Positions 57,558-64,000 of a DNA stretch of 64,000 nt are shown piece by piece (within the stretch, counting starts at the first letter, position 1; the number at the start of each line of letters is the position of its first letter). The notes beneath the pieces were generated by a model that saw only the letters and a program-made list of their open reading frames with translations, had not been told where the DNA came from and ran no database searches. This DNA comes from Pseudomonas cremoricolorata DSM 17059 = NBRC 16634 (GTDB taxonomy: Bacteria > Pseudomonadota > Gammaproteobacteria > Pseudomonadales > Pseudomonadaceae). The translations under genes were made by a program, and so were the position numbers. Location of the stretch: NCBI RefSeq assembly GCF_000425745.1, contig NZ_AUEA01000002.1:415343-479342 (forward strand), given 5' to 3'.

Positions 57558-58586
57558 CTACGGCTGCGGCTTGTGCAGTTCATCCACCAATGTGCGGTTG
57601 AACTTCGCGGCATCTTCCATCTGCGGAGCATGCCCTCGTCCGGGGAATTCAACGAGCCGTGCATGGGGGATCATCTGCGCGGCTCTTTTACCCAGCACCT
57701 TGTAATTGCCCAGCGTCTTCTTGATCTCAGCAGACGCGATATCGCTGCCAATGGCCGTGGTGTCGGCATCCCCAATCAGCAGCAGCGTCGGAACCTTGAG
57801 GTTCGGCAGTTCGTAGTAGACCGGCTGGTTGAAAATCATGTCGTAGATCAGCGCCGAGTTCCACGCCACGCGCTTTTTCCCCGGACCATTGTTCAGCCCG
57901 GCGAGCATATCCACCCAGCGGTCGTACTCAGGCTTCCAACGCCCGGCGTAATAGGTGTTCTGCTCGTAGGTACGAATGCCTTGCGCCGACAGTTCGAGCT
58001 CACGCTCATACCATTGATCGACACTGCGCCAAGGCACGCCCAACGCCTTCCAATCCTCGAGGCCAATAGGATTGACCATCACCAGCCGCTCGGTCTGCTG
58101 CGGGTACATCAACGCATACCGAGCCGCCAACATCCCCCCTGTCGAGTGCCCCATGACGACAGCATTCTCAACGCCCAGGCTGCTCAACAGTTCACGCGTA
58201 TTCGAGGCAAGCTGCTGGAACGAGTACTGATAGGCCGCAGGCTTGGTAGACGTACAAAAGCCCACCTGGTCAGGCGCGATCACACGATAACCCGCCGCCG
58301 ACAACGACTTGATCGTGTCCTCCCAAGTCGCCCCGCAGAAGTTCTTGCCGTGCAACAGCACCACTGAACGGCCATTGGAATTGCCTGCCGCCGGCACGTC
58401 CATGTAGCCCATCTTCAAGGGCTGGCCTTGGGACGTGAACTCGAAATGATGCAAGGGGAAGGGGTATGTGAAGCCTTGCAATTCTTGGCCGTAACCAGCT
58501 TGAGCGCCGGGCACGGCATCGGCCGCCAGCGTGACGGTCGAGCATGTGCTGGCGAGTAGGATGGAACCTGCTAGTAGTGCCTTCAT
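57558..58586 (-). CDS. Secreted alpha/beta hydrolase
   Basis: Exported hydrolase of 342 residues. A signal peptide (MKALLAGSILLASTCSTVTLAADA) precedes an alpha/beta-hydrolase domain: LLHGKNFCGATWEDTIKSL, nucleophile elbow GHSTGGMLAARYALMYPQQ (Ser), LLLIGDADTTAIG (Asp) and GRGHAPQMEDAAKF (His). The start could be the ATG at 58586 or a GTG one codon before; neither has a clear ribosome site. It is convergent with the other secreted hydrolase, 18 bp apart; the two are not close paralogues. Confidence 0.87.
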   Translation of the reverse strand: MKALLAGSILLASTCSTVTLAADAVPGAQAGYGQELQGFTYPFPLHHFEFTSQGQPLKMGYMDVPAAGNSNGRSVVLLHGKNFCGATWEDTIKSLSAAGYRVIAPDQVGFCTSTKPAAYQYSFQQLASNTRELLSSLGVENAVVMGHSTGGMLAARYALMYPQQTERLVMVNPIGLEDWKALGVPWRSVDQWYERELELSAQGIRTYEQNTYYAGRWKPEYDRWVDMLAGLNNGPGKKRVAWNSALIYDMIFNQPVYYELPNLKVPTLLLIGDADTTAIGSDIASAEIKKTLGNYKVLGKRAAQMIPHARLVEFPGRGHAPQMEDAAKFNRTLVDELHKPQP

Positions 58587-58710
58587 CACTGCATTACACC
58601 ACGCTGGGTCAGAATTCGGGGGCTGCCTTGGAGGCGTTGGTACGTCAAGGTGTTGGGTTCGAGGTTAACTGATTCGATGGCGTGAGGTCAGTTTGTCCGT
58701 TGGAGGTGTC

Positions 58711-58718
58711 GACGCAAG
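58711..58718. repeat. Target-site duplication, left copy
   Basis: GACGCAAG directly before the left inverted repeat; identical to 61751-61758. Eight bp is the length made by IS66-family transposition. Confidence 0.93.
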
Positions 58719-58745
58719 GTAAGCGGCCAGCGAACACACCTTCAG
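58719..58745 (+). repeat. Left inverted repeat of the IS66 element
   Basis: Starts GTAAGCGGCCAGCGAACACA; pairs with 61724-61750 with four mismatches in 27. Confidence 0.93.
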
Positions 58746-58756
58746 AATCCCAGCAT

Positions 58757-58805
58757 TAAGGGCGATGGTGTCCACCTAAAAAATACGTGGACACCATCGC
58801 CCTTA
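58757..58805. promoter_or_regulatory. 19-bp perfect hairpin upstream of tnpA
   Basis: Arms 58757-58775 and 58787-58805 are perfect reverse complements (TAAGGGCGATGGTGTCCAC and its complement) around an 11-nt A-rich loop. The structure ends 14 bp before the tnpA start codon. In RNA from an outside promoter it would form a very stable hairpin just before the ribosome site, so it may limit transposase expression from impinging transcription. Confidence 0.85.
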
Positions 58806-58819
58806 CCGCAAGGATCACC

Positions 58820-59143
58820 ATGCGCCAGCGCACCTCTTATCCGAAACCGTTCAAAGCCCAAGTTGTTCAGGAATGCCTGCAACCTGACGTGTCGATCGCC
58901 AGCATCGCCTTGCGCCATGGCATCAATGCCAACTTGGTGCGCAAATGGATACCGCTCTATCGCGACCGTCAACCTGACGCGCTCCCGGCATTCTTGCCAC
59001 TGACGATGAAGCCTGAGTCTGAGCCTTTGGAAGCAACGTTGGCGCGTATTGAGATTCCATTCAAACAGCAAACATTCACGGTGACTTGGCCCACTGTCGA
59101 CCCCGACGGCTGTGCGCGTTTCATTCGTGGTCTCGTCACATGA
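58820..59143 (+). CDS. tnpA: IS66 family accessory protein TnpA
   Basis: 107-residue helix-turn-helix protein of the IS66 TnpA type: MRQRTSYPKPFKAQVVQECL, then DVSIASIALRHGINANLVRKW, the HTH that recognises the transposon. AAGGATCACC precedes the ATG at 58820; the frame continues upstream into the hairpin but this is the family start. The stop overlaps tnpB by 4 bp (ATGA). It is the first gene of the tnpABC operon and is needed for full transposition activity in characterised IS66 elements. Confidence 0.9.
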   Translation: MRQRTSYPKPFKAQVVQECLQPDVSIASIALRHGINANLVRKWIPLYRDRQPDALPAFLPLTMKPESEPLEATLARIEIPFKQQTFTVTWPTVDPDGCARFIRGLVT

Positions 59144-59475
59144 TCCGCATCGATACGATCTGGCTCGCCACCGAGCCCATGTACATGCGTGCCGGCACCG
59201 AAACGGCGTTGGCCCGTGTTGTTGCGGTCTTCGGTGCGGCGAAGCCGCACTGCGCTTACCTCTTCGCCAATCGTCGCGCCAACCGGATGAAAGTGCTGGT
59301 GCATGATGGCGTTGGCGTTTGGCTCGCAGCACGTCGACTCAACCAAGGTAAATTCCATTGGCCGGGCATTCGTCACGGCGCTCAAGTGGAATTGGACAGC
59401 GAGCAAGTTCAGGCGCTCATCGTAGGGTTACCTTGGCAACGCATGGGTGCCAACAGCACCATCACACGGCTTTAG
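59140..59475 (+). CDS. tnpB: IS66 family accessory protein TnpB (Orf2)
   Basis: 111-residue protein of the IS66 Orf2/TnpB family. It has the central pattern FANRRANRMKVLVHDGVGVWLAARRLNQGKFHWP, which closely fits the family's FxNRRRDrlKlLywDgdGfwLwyKRLErGrFxWP consensus. Its ATG overlaps the tnpA stop codon, implying translational coupling; the third gene starts about 60 bp later. Its biochemical role is not settled, although mutation impairs transposition in studied elements. Confidence 0.92.
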   Translation: MIRIDTIWLATEPMYMRAGTETALARVVAVFGAAKPHCAYLFANRRANRMKVLVHDGVGVWLAARRLNQGKFHWPGIRHGAQVELDSEQVQALIVGLPWQRMGANSTITRL

Positions 59476-59536
59476 TACTGACTATTGGCCTAACCGCCAA
59501 TCGCCGCCAGTGTGTTGCTCTGGCATTATTGGCGGC

Positions 59537-61072
59537 ATGACTTCTTTATCTGACCTCGACAAACTGACCCCAGCAGAGCTACGTGCGCTGCTTGAGCAGA
59601 CGCTGACATTGCAGTCTCAAGTCGAGTCGATGAGCCGCAAGATCCAGAACGACAAGATCATCATCGAGCAACTCACGCACGAGATCGCCGTTCTCAAACG
59701 CCATAAGTACGCCAAGCGCAGCGAACAAATCAGCCCAGAGCAAGGCCGCTTGCTCGATGATTTGCTCAGCATCGACCTTGAAGCTATCGAGGCGGAGTTG
59801 AATGCACTTCACCCCGATCCCGCCCCGAAAGAACCAGGCCAAAAACCGAAGCGTGCACCACTGCCTCCACAGCTTCCACGTACAGTTATCCACCATGAGC
59901 CCGACAACACCCAATGCGCGTGTGGCTGCCAGCTTCAGTGCATCGGTGAAGATGTCAGCGAAAAACTGGACTATACGCCGGGTGTATTCACGGTTGAGCA
60001 GCATGTACGTGGAAAGTGGGCCTGCCGGGCTTGTGAAACACTGATACAGGCGCCGGTTCCAGCATACGTCATCGATAAAGGTATCCCTACAGCAGGACTG
60101 CTGGCCCATGTGATGGTGGCCAAGTTCGCTGACCATCTGCCGTTATACCGACAGGAAAAGATCTTTGGCCGTGCTGGCCTGGCGATTCCACGCTCGACGC
60201 TGGCACGTTGGGTTGGGCAAACCGGCGTGCAACTTCAACCGCTTGTTAATGCCCTGCGTGAAGCGGTGCTGGCTCAACCGGTCATCCACGCCGATGAAAC
60301 ACCGGTACAGATGTTGGCACCCGGTGAAAAGAAAACCCATCGAAGTTATGTGTGGGCCTACAGCACCACGGCTTACGCAGAATTGAAATCCGTGGTCTAC
60401 GACTTAAGCCCGAGCCGTGCAGGCGAGCATGCGCGCAACTTCCTGGGCGACTGGCGCGGCAAGTTGGTATGCGATGACTTTGCCGGCTACAAGGCCAGTT
60501 TCGAGCAGGGCATCGTAGAGATTGGCTGCATGGCCCATGCACGACGCAAGTTCTTCGATTTGCATGCGGCGAACAAGAGTCAGCTGGCCGAGCAGGCCCT
60601 TCTGACGATTGGCGCGCTCTACGAGATAGAACGGCAGGCCAAGGACATGAGCGAAGAAGACCGCCGACGAATACGTCAGAGCGACGCGGTTCCCATCGCT
60701 GAAAAACTGCATGACTGGATGCTGACCCAGCGCGAGCTCGTGCCCGAAGGCTCGGCCATCGCCAAGGCTCTCGATTACAGCTTGAAACGCTGGGTAGCGC
60801 TGACGCGCTACCTGGACGATGGATCTGTGCCCATCGACAACAATCAGGTCGAGAACCAGATACGGCCATGGGCACTCGGGCGCTCGAACTGGTTGTTTGC
60901 CGGGTCGCTACGCAGTGGTAAACGAGCGGCTGCGATCATGAGTTTGATCCAGTCGGCGCGCATGAATGGGCATGATCCGTATGCCTATCTCAAAGATGTA
61001 CTGACGCGGCTGCCGACACAGCGGTACAGCAAGATAGAGCAGTTGCTGCCGCACAAGTGGGCACCCTTTTAG
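59537..61072 (+). CDS. tnpC: IS66 family transposase TnpC
   Basis: DDE transposase of 511 residues. An N-terminal coiled coil (about 15-60), a zinc-finger-like region (CACGCQLQC, then CRAC) and the catalytic core follow: Asp253 in IHADETPVQ, Asp313/314 in VCDDFAGY and Glu439 in NNQVENQIRPWALGRSNWLFAG. The C-terminus is NGHDPYAYLKDVLTRLPTQ. All motifs are intact, so the protein may be active. The ATG at 59537 gives the family N-terminus; an earlier in-frame ATG overlaps tnpB. Confidence 0.95.
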   Translation: MTSLSDLDKLTPAELRALLEQTLTLQSQVESMSRKIQNDKIIIEQLTHEIAVLKRHKYAKRSEQISPEQGRLLDDLLSIDLEAIEAELNALHPDPAPKEPGQKPKRAPLPPQLPRTVIHHEPDNTQCACGCQLQCIGEDVSEKLDYTPGVFTVEQHVRGKWACRACETLIQAPVPAYVIDKGIPTAGLLAHVMVAKFADHLPLYRQEKIFGRAGLAIPRSTLARWVGQTGVQLQPLVNALREAVLAQPVIHADETPVQMLAPGEKKTHRSYVWAYSTTAYAELKSVVYDLSPSRAGEHARNFLGDWRGKLVCDDFAGYKASFEQGIVEIGCMAHARRKFFDLHAANKSQLAEQALLTIGALYEIERQAKDMSEEDRRRIRQSDAVPIAEKLHDWMLTQRELVPEGSAIAKALDYSLKRWVALTRYLDDGSVPIDNNQVENQIRPWALGRSNWLFAGSLRSGKRAAAIMSLIQSARMNGHDPYAYLKDVLTRLPTQRYSKIEQLLPHKWAPF

Positions 61073-61123
61073 CTGCGCAATGTACGCTGCTCAGACACTA
61101 ACACAACATTAAAGGAATTCGGT

Positions 61124-61552
61124 ATGATCCGGCGTTATCAACCTTGCGACATTAACCATGTCCTCGATCTGTGGCTGGATGCTTCAATCAAGGCACATGA
61201 TTTTATTCCTGAAGCGTTCTGGCGGGAGCAATTAGGTGCCATGCGCGACCATTATCTACCACAAGCCGAAAATTTTGTAATTGAAGGCGAAGGTCGGGTA
61301 CTTGGTTTTATGTCGTTGCATGAGAATCGTCTAGAAGCGTTGTTTGTCAGTTCTCACGCCCAAGGACGTGGGTTGGGGCGACAGCTACTGCAAGAGGCCA
61401 AGCGCTTACGTACGGCTCTTGAACTGAATGTCTATAGTGCCAACGAACGAGCAATAGCATTTTATCAGGCTGGCGGTTTTTCAACTGTTGCTGAGTCGCA
61501 TGATCCAGTTACGGGGCAGCAGGAGCTTACAATGCGCTGGAGTTACAACTGA
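61124..61552 (+). CDS. GNAT acetyltransferase carried by the IS66 element
   Basis: Acetyltransferase of 142 residues, similar in plan to E. coli YiaC/YjaB: MIRRYQPCDINHVLDLWLDASIKAHDFI, then LGFMSLHENRLEALFVSSHAQGRGLGRQLLQEAKRL with the acetyl-CoA loop QGRGLG, and ANERAIAFYQAGGFS. AAAGGAA precedes the ATG at 61124. GC content and codon use are visibly lower than in the transposase and the host genes, so the origin is foreign. It lies 51 bp after tnpC, inside the inverted repeats, and could be transcribed with the transposase. YiaC/YjaB-like enzymes acetylate protein lysines, but the substrate here is unknown. Confidence 0.88.
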   Translation: MIRRYQPCDINHVLDLWLDASIKAHDFIPEAFWREQLGAMRDHYLPQAENFVIEGEGRVLGFMSLHENRLEALFVSSHAQGRGLGRQLLQEAKRLRTALELNVYSANERAIAFYQAGGFSTVAESHDPVTGQQELTMRWSYN

Positions 61553-61555
61553 ACA

Positions 61556-61703
61556 ACTCGGTTGGCCGGTGAGGATCGATGGTCTGATCCATTTGGCTCA
61601 CATCACTGGGCATGATCTATATGCCTACTGGCTCAAAGGTTTGCTGACGCGGCTGCCAACGCAGCCGGCCAGCGAGGGAGCAGTTGCTGCAGCATCAGTG
61701 CCG
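61556..61703 (+). pseudogene. Decayed duplicate of the tnpC 3' end
   Basis: About 150 bp aligning with tnpC from around 60888 to 61056: the words GGGCATGATC, TATGCCTA, CTGACGCGGCTGCC and GCAGTTGCTGC recur in the same order. Read in its best frame it gives GHDLYAYWLKGLLTRLPTQPAS against GHDPYAYLKDVLTRLPTQ in the intact gene. It sits between the passenger gene and the right inverted repeat, indicating that the right end came from a second, related IS66 copy. Confidence 0.8.
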
Positions 61704-61723
61704 GCAAGTATTGGCCTGACTTA

Positions 61724-61750
61724 CTCAAGGTGAGTTCGCCGGACGCTTAC
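61724..61750 (-). repeat. Right inverted repeat of the IS66 element
   Basis: Reverse complement starts GTAAGCGTCCGGCGAACTCA, with four differences in 27 from the left repeat. Confidence 0.93.
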
Positions 61751-61758
61751 GACGCAAG
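61751..61758. repeat. Target-site duplication, right copy
   Basis: GACGCAAG immediately after the right inverted repeat, identical to 58711-58718. Confidence 0.93.
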
Positions 61759-61907
61759 TGACTGGCATGAAAACCAAACAAGCCAAGCTCTTCCGGCCTT
61801 ATTTTTGATCGATCCCGACGTTCCAGCTGGGATGACGGATAAGGTGCGGTTCATATTCGTGAAGGTAACGCTAAGCTTACCGGTCCATAGTTATGAGGTG
61901 GACTGAA

Positions 61908-62207
61908 ATGACTGCTTCGATTGATCCGAGCGTTCTCTTGGCCAGTGCGACCTTGCTGCTCGCCTACCTAGACTCGAAAGACCGGACGAAACTATTGATT
62001 CGGCGTGGCGGCTTCGCAATTCTCACCGCGTTCATAGCCATCCGATATGCCGAAGAGCTGAAGCTTCTTCTCTACACACCCGGAGAGGCTGGCTGGCAGA
62101 CGATCTTACAAGGCTATGGGCTTTTGTTGGGCTTGGTGGTGTACATCAGCCTGCTGCCGGCCATGGTCATATTCTGGCGACATGTCGATAAGCACAATCA
62201 TCAATAA
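61908..62207 (+). CDS. Small membrane protein of unknown function
   Basis: 99-residue protein beginning MTASIDPSVLLASATLLLAYL, with about three hydrophobic segments (VLLASATLLLAYL; GGFAILTAFIAIRYAEELKLLLY; ILQGYGLLLGLVVYISLLPAMVIFW). The ATG at 61908 is preferred to one 15 bp earlier because GAGGTG is ideally spaced to it. The ribosome site lies in the last codons of the frame broken by the IS66 insertion, so this gene has probably lost its normal upstream partner and promoter. I do not recognise a function. Confidence 0.68.
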   Translation: MTASIDPSVLLASATLLLAYLDSKDRTKLLIRRGGFAILTAFIAIRYAEELKLLLYTPGEAGWQTILQGYGLLLGLVVYISLLPAMVIFWRHVDKHNHQ

Positions 62208-62297
62208 GCAACTCTGCCGATCGGAGGGTTCAGATGGATGGGACCGCCGCGTTTTTCATGTGTGGGCGATTCTGCTGGTTCAATGCGTGCCATCGAA

Positions 62298-62657
62298 TCA
62301 CGTCCACGCCTCGCGACCATCCTCAAAGCACCAAACGAAACCTCCCGGCACCCAACACTCACCATTCCTGTTGAGCCAAAATATGTCTTCATCCAGCTGA
62401 TCCTCATCGGGAAAGGCTCGGAGGTAGGCGTCAACCTGTTCCTCAACGCTGCCGGTCAAAAATGAATCAGCCGCCAGCTTGACCCGTCCCTCGGTGAGCA
62501 GCCTGCGCAAGATCTGTAGAAAAAACGTTTTGCGCTCTTCGAAACCTGACTGAGATAACGCTTGGGCCAGGTTGAGCCACAGGGCATTTACATCGAACCC
62601 TTCGCTGAATTTCACGATTTGGCAATACGTTTCGTCACTAATGTTCATGACATTCAT
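62298..62657 (-). CDS. DUF596 family protein
   Basis: Soluble protein of 119 residues. The pattern ALWLNLAQALSQSGFEERKTFFLQILRRLLTEGRVKLAADS, then GSVEEQVDAYLRAFPDEDQLDED and GGFVWCFEDGREAWT matches DUF596. Several DUF596 proteins occur next to polymorphic or contact-dependent toxins, so it may be an immunity protein, but no toxin gene is recognisable beside it here. Start could be 62657 or 62648. It is acidic and of moderate GC. Confidence 0.75.
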   Translation of the reverse strand: MNVMNISDETYCQIVKFSEGFDVNALWLNLAQALSQSGFEERKTFFLQILRRLLTEGRVKLAADSFLTGSVEEQVDAYLRAFPDEDQLDEDIFWLNRNGECWVPGGFVWCFEDGREAWT

Positions 62658-62880
62658 TAGAACTCAAGCCCCACTTATCGGCCCTCGCTGCAAATACACG
62701 TTAGCCGCAAGCCCCAACGATTTCACCCGCCACCCTCGTAGCGCCCTAACTGACTCATGCCTTTTTTGCTAGAATTCCGTCTTTCGTCGCGAACGAACCA
62801 GCGATTCCACTCCGCATCCAAAACCCCCTACCCGCTCACCGCTGCTGCCTCAGACCAGCAGCAAACCACGCAGACCCAGC
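62658..62880. other. dusA upstream region
   Basis: About 220 bp between the divergent DUF596 gene and dusA. TGCTAGAAT at 62767-62775 is an extended -10 sigma70 element pointing toward dusA, downstream of a T-rich stretch; no good -35. Confidence 0.5.
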
Positions 62881-62970
62881 ATGTCCCCAAAATCAGCCAC
62901 ACCCCAACGCCTCGAACCCTCCCGCCGCTTCTCGGTCGCCCCCATGATGGATTGGGGCTACTTATGCTAA
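62881..62970 (+). pseudogene. dusA: 5' fragment of tRNA-dihydrouridine synthase A gene, cut by island
   Basis: The frame starts MSPKSATPQRLEPSRRFSVAPMMDW and then ends after GYLC. RRFSVAPMMDW is the conserved N-terminal FMN-binding motif of DusA, which normally continues TDRHCR. The sequence departs from dusA exactly after ATGATGGATTGG, then has a stop codon. The rest of the gene is not in the window and presumably lies at the far end of the inserted element, possibly with a replacement 5' end supplied by it. Confidence 0.88.
62943..62955. other. dusA attachment site (left junction of integrated element)
   Basis: CATGATGGATTGG is the last dusA-matching stretch and lies in the region used as an attachment site by dusA-specific integrases of phages and islands. 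Exact core borders need the other junction. Confidence 0.65.
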
Positions 62971-63389
62971 CAGCCTTGATCTACGCGACCTGCCAGCATT
63001 TAGCACCGCCTTCGTACCAACTATGTACCACCTTCTCTTAGCAGAATCACTCGAACATCATCGGTATCCGGCCAAAAGCTGTCTTCCAATTTCCCAGGCG
63101 CCGGATCAATTTTGGCTTAGCAGCAAACTATCAGGCTCATATGCAACGTGGCGCGATGGCAAGCGCAGCTCTGATTTAGCTTGACAATTTTCTTTAGACC
63201 TTCAAGAATTTAGCCATACCGGACTGGTCTCGTTCGGTGCTGCTGGCCTTGCGCGAATTCTTTGGATACGAGACCAACCTGCTACAACCGCTTCACCCCT
63301 TCTTTTTGATACGAAACTTGACCCTAGTCAGGTGCACCACGGCCCGCCAGCTGCTGTATAAATCTTGTGCATCTGTATGAGGTGTTTAC
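62971..63389. other. Left end of integrated element, no gene seen
   Basis: About 420 bp of lower-GC sequence between the dusA junction and the first element gene. No convincing reading frame, repeat array or tRNA gene is seen; it may hold integrase-binding or regulatory sites. Confidence 0.45.
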
Positions 63390-64000
63390 ATGGTTCGTAT
63401 TCCCGTTACATTGGCCGACTTCGAAAGTGGCCGCGTCAAGAGCTCTGTTTCCAAGCTTGCCAAGCATCATCCCGGCCAGCCTGTTAAGCCAAAGCGGTCA
63501 TCGGTGCAGCAAATCTTTGCCCAGATATTGGGATATGGTGGATACGAAGAGCTGCGCTCGCAGGCCAAACAAAATGGCCCTCTCTATTCCGGTCAACCGC
63601 TGGCAATAGCCCAATACATTGCTCCCATTTCACTACGCATATCGCGCTACTGGGGTTTGTCAGCGAGAAAAGCAGAGTACGTAGCGGCTGCCCTGGGCCT
63701 AATGCATCTTGACGCATTCCGCCCCACAGCTCGTCATGTTCAATCACTGCCTTTACGTGAAGTCAGGGTGAGTCCATCCAGCTCCTGGGCTAACCATGGC
63801 GTTTCAGCCAGACCAATCTTCGAAGCTATGCTTCAAGCTAGAGTTACGCCGATGGCGGACATTGCAGCCAGTCTGGAAGCACTGAAGCCATCAACCCAGA
63901 TGATCGCCACCCTGGAAGCACTGAAACCAATGGCCCAACTGGCAGCCAGCCTGGAAGCACTGAAACCAACAGCACAGATGGAAGCCATGTTGGAGGCAAT
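63390..64000 (+). CDS. Island-encoded protein with 13-residue repeats, 3' end outside window
   Basis: Open frame of 203 codons running off the window. It starts MVRIPVTLADFESGRVKSSVS; GAGGTG is seven bases upstream. Residues about 35-60 (SSVQQIFAQILGYGGYEELRSQAKQ) recall a short helical module (LGY/F..y/w..L) at the N-terminus of many plasmid- and island-borne proteins. From about residue 160 a 13-residue unit of the type ASLEALKPTAQME is repeated at least three and a half times, so a long amphipathic or coiled segment follows. I do not recognise the function. Confidence 0.75.
   Translation, partial: MVRIPVTLADFESGRVKSSVSKLAKHHPGQPVKPKRSSVQQIFAQILGYGGYEELRSQAKQNGPLYSGQPLAIAQYIAPISLRISRYWGLSARKAEYVAAALGLMHLDAFRPTARHVQSLPLREVRVSPSSSWANHGVSARPIFEAMLQARVTPMADIAASLEALKPSTQMIATLEALKPMAQLAASLEALKPTAQMEAMLEA
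63867..64000 (+). repeat. 39-bp tandem repeats inside the island gene
   Basis: Units at 63867, 63906, 63945 and 63984 each encode A(S/T/M)LEALKP plus five variable residues; the array continues past the window end. Confidence 0.88.

Larger units (their letters stand above)
58719..61750 (+). mobile_element. IS66-family element with acetyltransferase passenger
   Basis: A 3032-bp element bounded by 27-bp imperfect inverted repeats starting GTAAGCG (23 of 27 matches) and a perfect 8-bp target duplication. Inside are tnpA (58820-59143), tnpB (59140-59475) and tnpC (59537-61072), then a GNAT gene (61124-61552) and a decayed copy of the tnpC 3' end (61556-61703) before the right repeat. IS66 elements are usually about 2.5 kb without passengers. 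Its intact ends suggest recent movement as one unit. Confidence 0.93.
58669..61906 (+). pseudogene. Small reading frame split by the IS66 element
   Basis: If the IS and one copy of the 8-bp duplication are removed, positions 58669-58718 join 61759-61906 in one open frame of 65 codons plus stop. It reads WREVSLSVGGVDASDWHENQ and ends LPVHSYEVD. Its TGA (61904) is one base before the ATG of the next gene, whose ribosome site lies inside its last codons, so the pair looks like an interrupted operon. No start codon is obvious, so the original gene may have been longer or already decayed. The product is not recognised. Confidence 0.5.

Noticed and set aside
58592..58672. Plus-strand frame ending GAALEALVRQGVGFEVN before the IS66 element, as a toxin C-terminal relic
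   Set aside because: Reads protein-like but is short, overlaps the divergent hydrolase start and has no recognisable family.
62757..63041. 94-codon frame across the dusA junction
   Set aside because: Out of frame with dusA and spans two unrelated sequences.

Overview
The window looks like a chromosomal segment of a Pseudomonas, most probably of the P. putida/fluorescens lineage. The reasons are high GC with strong C/G third-position bias, the gene order gltA / sdhCDAB-sucAB-lpdG-sucCD, a BrnQ carrier, several Cache chemoreceptors, and close similarity of the encoded proteins to what is known of pseudomonad families. This is inference from the sequence; no search was run.

Positions 1-20350 are core metabolism and housekeeping: a dienelactone-hydrolase-like gene cut by the window edge, htpG with a near-consensus sigma32 promoter, a small lipoprotein, a DUF599 membrane protein and brnQ. 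Then comes the complete TCA block on the minus strand (sdhCDAB, sucA, sucB, lpdG, sucC, sucD), divergent from gltA, with readable sigma70 promoters for sdhC and gltA in the shared intergenic region. A START-domain protein, a YkgJ-type cysteine-cluster protein and a secreted basic Ala/Pro-rich protein follow.

Positions 20400-32800 hold a MocR-type regulator, two dCache chemoreceptors with candidate flagellar (sigma28) promoters on either side of a TauE/SafE exporter, and an fdsGBAD-type soluble NAD+-dependent formate dehydrogenase operon whose genes overlap by 4 bp.

Positions 32800-58600 are mixed. They include a GNAT, hchA, a umuDC pair divergent from an SRAP (HMCES/YedK-type) gene across one LexA box, two short-chain dehydrogenases, several DUF proteins, lipoproteins, a receiver-only response regulator next to a GAF-PAS-HisKA_2 kinase, and a LysR/LysE convergent pair. 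A third chemoreceptor, a MAPEG protein, an XRE regulator, an EamA exporter divergent from a second MocR regulator across a perfect dyad, and two alpha/beta hydrolases complete the stretch.

Positions 58600-64000 are the accessory end. A complete 3032-bp IS66-family element (58719-61750) has 27-bp inverted repeats and a perfect 8-bp target duplication. It carries tnpA, tnpB, tnpC and a lower-GC acetyltransferase passenger gene, followed by a decayed second copy of the tnpC 3' end before the right repeat. The insertion splits a small reading frame coupled to a downstream membrane-protein gene. Next comes a DUF596 gene. The first 25 codons of dusA then break off abruptly after the APMMDW motif, which marks the left junction of an island integrated at the known dusA hotspot. 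The island runs off the window; its first recognisable gene encodes an unfamiliar protein with 13-residue tandem repeats.
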